From: Methanoplanus sp. FWC-SCC4
GTDB taxonomy: Archaea; Halobacteriota; Methanomicrobia; Methanomicrobiales; Methanomicrobiaceae
DNA length: 64,000 bases
NCBI RefSeq assembly: GCF_032878975.1
Contig: NZ_CP043875.1
Coordinates: 434,001 to 498,000 of the forward strand
Direction: 5' to 3'
Position numbers and translations under genes: made by a program
In this document: positions 59,958 through 64,000 of the stretch, one piece after another
How the letters are laid out: every line of letters begins with the position of its first letter
How positions within the stretch are numbered: position 1 is the first letter of the stretch
Notes under the pieces: model-generated
Database searches by the model: none
Seen by the model: only the letters and a program-made list of their open reading frames with translations
Told to the model about the DNA's origin: nothing

Positions 59958-61820
59958 CTAAAATTCAATCTTTAAAAGTCCCTGCTTTTTTACTTTTGTC
60001 ATCATGTGGTATAAATCCCAAAAACCCATATAACCTGCTTTGTGCAGCCTTTGAAGAATTTTTGCTCGCTTTTCAACTTCAAAGTACATCTCGGATTTTT
60101 TATTGTCAGGAATACCAAGTAATGTTCCGATTTTATTTTCCAGAAGATAGCTGCTGCCTTTTCCCGGGAAATCAAATTCATCTGTTACAGGATTCCAGAC
60201 AAACATTGATACAAATGAAAAACCGCCTGTCTCCGGATCATATCCGACAAGCTCATTTATGCTCAGCATCCGTCTCACAGTGCTGCCATCGGGTCTTCTG
60301 ACAGCACTTTGAATAATCACAAGATTAAGGTTGTCCACGTGTGTCATTGGAATATTAATTGGATCACTGCAAAGACGCTGGATTAGTTTTTCAACCGATG
60401 CAGCGTGAAAGGTGCTCATGACGGGGTGACCTGTCTGCATTGCACCAAAAGCCACAGCTCCTTCTGAACCACGTATTTCACCGACAAGGATGTAGTTTGG
60501 ACGCTGACGGAGTGCGGCACGAAGAAGATCGAACATGGTAATGTCGCCTCCGTCTCCCTCACCTTTTCCTTTTCCCTTTGATACCTGCCTTGTCCAGTTT
60601 TTATGAGGTACCTGAAGTTCAGGAGTATCCTCGATAGTTACAATTTTACTTTCCGGAGCAATGAACGATGTGAGTGCATTCAGGCTTGTTGTTTTGCCGC
60701 TTGCTGTTTCTCCGCTCATGAACAGTGACATTCCAAATTCAATACAGATCCAAAGATATCCCGCAACCATGTAGTCAGTGGTTTTCCATTCAATTAATGC
60801 AAGAATGCTTGGCGGATCTTCTGCAAACTTACGAATGGTAAAATTACTGCCGTGTTTTGAGATCTCAGTTCCATATACGATGTTTATACGGGAACCGTCA
60901 GGCAGGGTTGCATCAACAATCGGGTTTTTGTATGTGATTGGCCTTTTTATGCGTTCTGCCATTTTGATTACAAATTCATCAATTTCCTCTGAATATTTGA
61001 ATTCCACAGCAGATTTGAGGCCTTTAAATATTTTGTGCTCTACAAAAATCGGGCCGACACCGTCACAGGTAATATCTTCATTATAGGTGTCGGCAAGAAA
61101 CGGATTTAAAATACCCATTTCTATTTTGTCCCTTATTAACAGATATTCAATTGAGCGGTATTCTGCCATTGAAAGGATAACTTTCCCATCAGGAGTCTGG
61201 GAAATTTTCGACCCTGCCAGTTCACCTGTTTCTTTTTGTGCTGTAAAATCAGTATTTAAAAATTTTACAATCTTGTCTTTGAAACCTGTTTTGCCTGTTT
61301 CTGCCTCCCCTGTGAGCATGGCAATATTTTCATCAGGCTTTTTTATGTATATTACTTCTTTTAAAACCCTTTTTAAGACCTCTCTTCTTTCTTCTTCTGT
61401 AATAGGGTCCTCTTCGAGAACATCTATAAGGTCTATTAGTTTTTTCTCAATCAGGGGCATTGCATCCGAAACCGAATGCATAAACGAGGGTTCAATTGGA
61501 ATATAATAATTCCTGACATCCTCGGGATCTGAAAAAATATGAATGAATGTAAATTCATTTACAGGATAGATTACATTCGGGTTTTCCAGTCCTTTTAGTT
61601 CTCTTTTAAGCTCTGAGAAGAAAAGGGGTATTCCGTGAATGTTTACCGGAAACATCTGGAGATATTCTAAAAGGTGAGGACTGTGTGCAACATATTCTTT
61701 TGCGTTTGCAGGCAGCATTCTGTATAATGCTGAGGATTCATAGTTAGAATATATATCATCCTCCTCATCGAGTTCTTCGGGCTGAAATGGAAGATTGATA
61801 TTTGCACTAAGTGATCCCAT
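59958..61820 (-). CDS. arlI: Archaellum motor ATPase ArlI (FlaI)
   Basis: Hexameric secretion-superfamily ATPase that powers assembly and rotation. Length is 620 residues, longer than many homologues because of an insertion at about 140-215. The core has PNPIVDATLPDGSR-like residues, Walker A GETASGKT at 370-377, the Asp box IEDTPELQ, Walker B ILVGEIRGSE and the His box MQTGHPVMSTFHA. The inserted segment has a second Walker-A-like GEAETGKT at 171-178. AAGGAG ribosome binding site, 14 bases after arlH. Confidence 0.96.
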   Translation of the reverse strand: MGSLSANINLPFQPEELDEEDDIYSNYESSALYRMLPANAKEYVAHSPHLLEYLQMFPVNIHGIPLFFSELKRELKGLENPNVIYPVNEFTFIHIFSDPEDVRNYYIPIEPSFMHSVSDAMPLIEKKLIDLIDVLEEDPITEEERREVLKRVLKEVIYIKKPDENIAMLTGEAETGKTGFKDKIVKFLNTDFTAQKETGELAGSKISQTPDGKVILSMAEYRSIEYLLIRDKIEMGILNPFLADTYNEDITCDGVGPIFVEHKIFKGLKSAVEFKYSEEIDEFVIKMAERIKRPITYKNPIVDATLPDGSRINIVYGTEISKHGSNFTIRKFAEDPPSILALIEWKTTDYMVAGYLWICIEFGMSLFMSGETASGKTTSLNALTSFIAPESKIVTIEDTPELQVPHKNWTRQVSKGKGKGEGDGGDITMFDLLRAALRQRPNYILVGEIRGSEGAVAFGAMQTGHPVMSTFHAASVEKLIQRLCSDPINIPMTHVDNLNLVIIQSAVRRPDGSTVRRMLSINELVGYDPETGGFSFVSMFVWNPVTDEFDFPGKGSSYLLENKIGTLLGIPDNKKSEMYFEVEKRAKILQRLHKAGYMGFWDLYHMMTKVKKQGLLKIEF

Positions 61821-61834
61821 GGTTTATTCTCCTT

Positions 61835-62584
61835 TTATACTCTTGCAGTTGACATTGGAATAATCTTCATACCGTAACCAGGATGTACTTCAAAAGAAAC
61901 GACATTTCCTGTTGTTTTTCTGGCACCTCTGACTTTAATAACTTCCATTACCATTACATATTTGTCGCCGATAAGAGCTTTTTTCATGAATAAATGTGCA
62001 TCACAAATTGATCTGATTCTGACAAGTGTATCTTCCTCAAATGCATATGTGTGGAGTGTAATCAGTATTGTTTTACCATGATCAACAAGGTTTTTGCAGT
62101 TTGTCAGGAATGCCAGCAGATCACTCTGAGATGTTGATTCGGTCAGGAGTGTCAGTGAATCAATGATTATTACTTCAGATTTGCTTGTCTGTATTTTTCC
62201 GATAATTCTTTTTAAAATACCGTTCATTTCTTCTTCACCCCATTCAAAACCAATTGTGTGCATGGGGTATATTTTCAGATATCCCCATGCAAAATAATCA
62301 GAAATATCCAGACTCATTGAATCCATCTGTGAAAGAAAACTTTTTGCAGTGTTTTCTGAAGTATAGAGATCCACGTTCATGCTGCCTTTCATCGCACCCC
62401 AGATGATCTGCTGGGTCATTACACTTTTTCCTGTATCATTTTCTCCTTCAATAAGAGTTAATGATTCAAGTGGAAGTCCGTCTGCGAGTTTTTTATCAAT
62501 TTCCGGATTTCCGGTTGAGAGGATGTGTCTGTCATCTCCCCCTAACAGATCACCAAGACCGGGACTTTCTTCATCTTCAAACAT
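61835..62584 (-). CDS. arlH: Archaellum RecA-like ATP-binding protein ArlH (FlaH)
   Basis: KaiC/RecA-like ATP-binding protein that forms a ring with ArlX or ArlC/D/E and regulates ArlI. Length is 249 residues. Walker A GENDTGKS at 47-54, and a Walker B-like VIIIDSLTLL. The catalytic glutamate after Walker B is not obvious, in line with ArlH binding more than hydrolysing ATP. GAGGT ribosome binding site. Confidence 0.95.
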   Translation of the reverse strand: MFEDEESPGLGDLLGGDDRHILSTGNPEIDKKLADGLPLESLTLIEGENDTGKSVMTQQIIWGAMKGSMNVDLYTSENTAKSFLSQMDSMSLDISDYFAWGYLKIYPMHTIGFEWGEEEMNGILKRIIGKIQTSKSEVIIIDSLTLLTESTSQSDLLAFLTNCKNLVDHGKTILITLHTYAFEEDTLVRIRSICDAHLFMKKALIGDKYVMVMEVIKVRGARKTTGNVVSFEVHPGYGMKIIPMSTARV

Positions 62585-62606
62585 ATTTTTACCTCATTAA
62601 TTTTTT

Positions 62607-63080
62607 TTAGGTGTAAGCTGATGCTGAAACCCCGTTTGGAGTTGTTATCTGTATCCAGGCAGGTGCTTCACCGGAATATCTTACAGAAATGTTCATGATT
62701 TCCTGTGGATCAAATTGTTCGGGGTTTATTATATCAGGTTTTATTGAGACAATATTCCATTCACCGGTACCATCTCCTTTTTGATAATAGACAGGTGTTT
62801 TTGATGTGTTGCTTCCGGTGTAAATATCAAAGTATTCGAAGTCGGATATTGTCGTTTTTCCATCATTTATTACTTCAACATAAAGTGTTTCAGGAGGAAG
62901 AACTGATGTCTGGTTGATTCCTATTGATGTTCTGATTCGTAATTCCTGCTGGTTTATTTGTTCGCCCTGTGCCATTGAAACAACCTCGGCTGTTGTCAGT
63001 ACTACTCCTACCAGAAAGTAGGCAGTGATCATAAGAAGAATCAGTGCAAATGCTGTTGCGACGATTGTTGCACTTCCCAT
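62607..63080 (-). CDS. arlG: Archaellum stator-type protein ArlG (FlaG)
   Basis: A 157-residue protein with one N-terminal membrane helix (about 5-32) and an extracytoplasmic beta-sandwich. With ArlF it forms filaments that bind the S-layer and anchor the motor. Motifs: the linker QELRIRTSIGINQ and an IG-like domain (LYVEVINDGKTTISDFEYFDIYTG). Its start codon abuts the arlF stop. Confidence 0.9.
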   Translation of the reverse strand: MGSATIVATAFALILLMITAYFLVGVVLTTAEVVSMAQGEQINQQELRIRTSIGINQTSVLPPETLYVEVINDGKTTISDFEYFDIYTGSNTSKTPVYYQKGDGTGEWNIVSIKPDIINPEQFDPQEIMNISVRYSGEAPAWIQITTPNGVSASAYT

Positions 63081-63581
63081 TTAACCACTCGCTGTAAAGG
63101 TTTTAGCAAGATTCACTCCGTTTGGAAGGGCTATACTGAAATATACATAATCACCTTTGGTAACAGGTATTTTACTGGATTTTATACTGATTTCAAGAGT
63201 TTCCCTCGGGTCCCAGTAATCATTTGTATCCGTTTCAATGACTGAATAATTCCATTCGCCATTGGAGGGTATATCTGTAAGATCAAGTGATACAAGGGTA
63301 AAATCTCCTTCTGCCCCAATGAATACATCAGACATGTTTATACTATTCTTGCCGATTCTTGCGCTTCCAATATTTTTTATCCAGACTCTTGCATCCGGGC
63401 TATCTGCAAATGTATTGATGACTTTGATGTCAGTTCGCAATCTTTCATCCGCAGAACTGGAGGATTGGGTAAAAGTTGAAGTTGCCTGATATATTATTGG
63501 AAAAAAGGCATTTACAAGTACTGCCGCAGCGACGATCGCTGTAATCAGGAAAATGGCTGTAGCAAATGTTTCACTTGACAT
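63081..63581 (-). CDS. arlF: Archaellum S-layer-binding stator protein ArlF (FlaF)
   Basis: A 166-residue protein with an archaellin-like N-terminal helix (about 5-30, IFLITAIVAAAVLVNAFFPIIY) and a beta-sandwich domain outside the membrane (VWIKNIGSARIG; EGDFTLVSLDLTDIPSNGEWNYSV). It binds the S-layer and, with ArlG, keeps the stator fixed. It lies nine bases after the arlD/E-type gene. Confidence 0.9.
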   Translation of the reverse strand: MSSETFATAIFLITAIVAAAVLVNAFFPIIYQATSTFTQSSSSADERLRTDIKVINTFADSPDARVWIKNIGSARIGKNSINMSDVFIGAEGDFTLVSLDLTDIPSNGEWNYSVIETDTNDYWDPRETLEISIKSSKIPVTKGDYVYFSIALPNGVNLAKTFTASG

Positions 63582-63590
63582 ATTTTGTGT

Positions 63591-64000
63591 TCAGACTTTT
63601 TCAAGCATTTCGATCCAGTCTTCTTCATAACTCTCTTCTTCAGACAGTTTTGCTAATAATGGATCTTTTGAAGTTCTTTTTTCCATTATGACTTCTATCA
63701 TTTCCCTGTCCAGAGAGGAGTCATCAGGTATCAGTATTCTGTTTAAAACATAGAGTTCCGCAACAAATTCTTCAGAACTGATCTCATTACATTCACCTGA
63801 TGATTCAGGCATCAGTTTTGAAATTTCCTTAATTTGTCCAGCTGCCTCTTCTGAAATATATCCCATTGTTACATAGGATTCGGTCATAATTCTGAGTCTG
63901 TCGTGACCGTATTTGTTCACCATTCTGCTGACCCACTCAAAGAGTCTGTGAAGTTTTTGTAGTCTGGGCCTGTCTGATGTTTTTGTTTCAGGCGGGATTT
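63591..64000 (-). CDS. ArlD/E-type archaellum switch protein, N-terminus beyond window
   Basis: C-terminal part of an ArlC/D/E (FlaC/D/E) family protein that carries chemotaxis signals from CheF to the motor. The first ATG in view is at 63923, but the frame stays open to the window edge and reads RLQKLHRLFEWVSRMVNKYG, a family-typical segment, so the gene extends past base 64000. Visible motifs: WVSRMVNKYGHDRLRIM, YVTMGYISEEAAGQI, and ELYVLNRILIPDD in the C-terminal half. Whether it is ArlD, ArlE or a fusion cannot be decided here. Confidence 0.85.
   Translation of the reverse strand, partial: IPPETKTSDRPRLQKLHRLFEWVSRMVNKYGHDRLRIMTESYVTMGYISEEAAGQIKEISKLMPESSGECNEISSEEFVAELYVLNRILIPDDSSLDREMIEVIMEKRTSKDPLLAKLSEEESYEEDWIEMLEKV

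Noticed and set aside
1-64000. tRNA genes, CRISPR arrays, insertion sequences, prophage or integrase sites
   Set aside because: I looked in the intergenic gaps and found no tRNA T-loop signature, no spaced direct repeats and no transposase or integrase reading frame.

Overview
The window is chromosomal DNA from a euryarchaeal methanogen, most likely of the order Methanomicrobiales (Methanoplanus- or Methanolacinia-like; this placement is an inference from gene content, not a computed tree). Evidence: archaeal ribosomal proteins (L1, P0/L10, L12, L7Ae, S28e, L24e), archaeosine genes, PAN ATPases, a CetZ cytoskeletal protein, an archaellum operon, F420H2 oxidase, hydrogenase and formate dehydrogenase maturation genes, an archaeal type A RNase P RNA, oligo-T terminators, GGTGA-type ribosome binding sites and TATA-box promoters. 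Base composition is AT-rich and even. I saw no insertion sequence, prophage, CRISPR array or tRNA gene.

Layout. 1-1.7 kb: end of a ribosomal operon (L1, P0, L12). 1.9-4.1 kb: two response regulators around an exported PEGA-repeat protein. 4.3-10.3 kb: sulfur and metal-centre maturation (FdhD, a zinc ribbon/PAPS-reductase-like/cysteine desulfurase fusion, HypF). 10.5-13.8 kb: two winged-helix proteins and a Ski2-like helicase in overlapping frames. 13.9-15.9 kb: oxygen defence operon (two rubredoxins, F420H2 oxidase, superoxide reductase), then TrkH. 17.5-18.7 kb: rpl7ae-rps28e-rpl24e-ndk. 19-23.9 kb: envelope glycan/lipid operon. 24.1-26.4 kb: CetZ and a membrane-anchored partner. 26.8-32.6 kb: AMMECR1, TgtA, ArcS and NfnAB. 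32.7-33.8 kb: RNase P RNA and an RNase III-fold protein. 33.9-38.7 kb: HTH-CBS regulator, triosephosphate isomerase, aMBF1, two PAN paralogues and a DUF5804 protein. 38.7-43.4 kb: aconitase-X small subunit, two radical SAM enzymes, phosphoesterase, CYTH protein and FKBP.

43.6-48.7 kb is a compact ribosome rescue and quality-control island: pelota and RqcH on one strand, diverging from an EMC6-like membrane protein and ABCE1 on the other. Pelota and ABCE1 split stalled ribosomes, and RqcH acts on the released 50S subunit.

50.1 kb to the window end is a long minus-strand archaellum/chemotaxis locus, in transcription order arlD/E-type protein (cut by the window edge), arlF, arlG, arlH, arlI, arlJ, an acidic membrane-anchored protein, cheF, cheY, cheB, cheA, cheC, cheD and an exported beta-propeller protein. 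Archaellin genes and cheR/cheW are not in view.

The points most worth following up are the rescue island, the sulfur-transfer fusion beside fdhD, the exported propeller and acidic membrane protein in the motility operon, the CetZ partner, and the RNase III-fold protein beside RNase P RNA.
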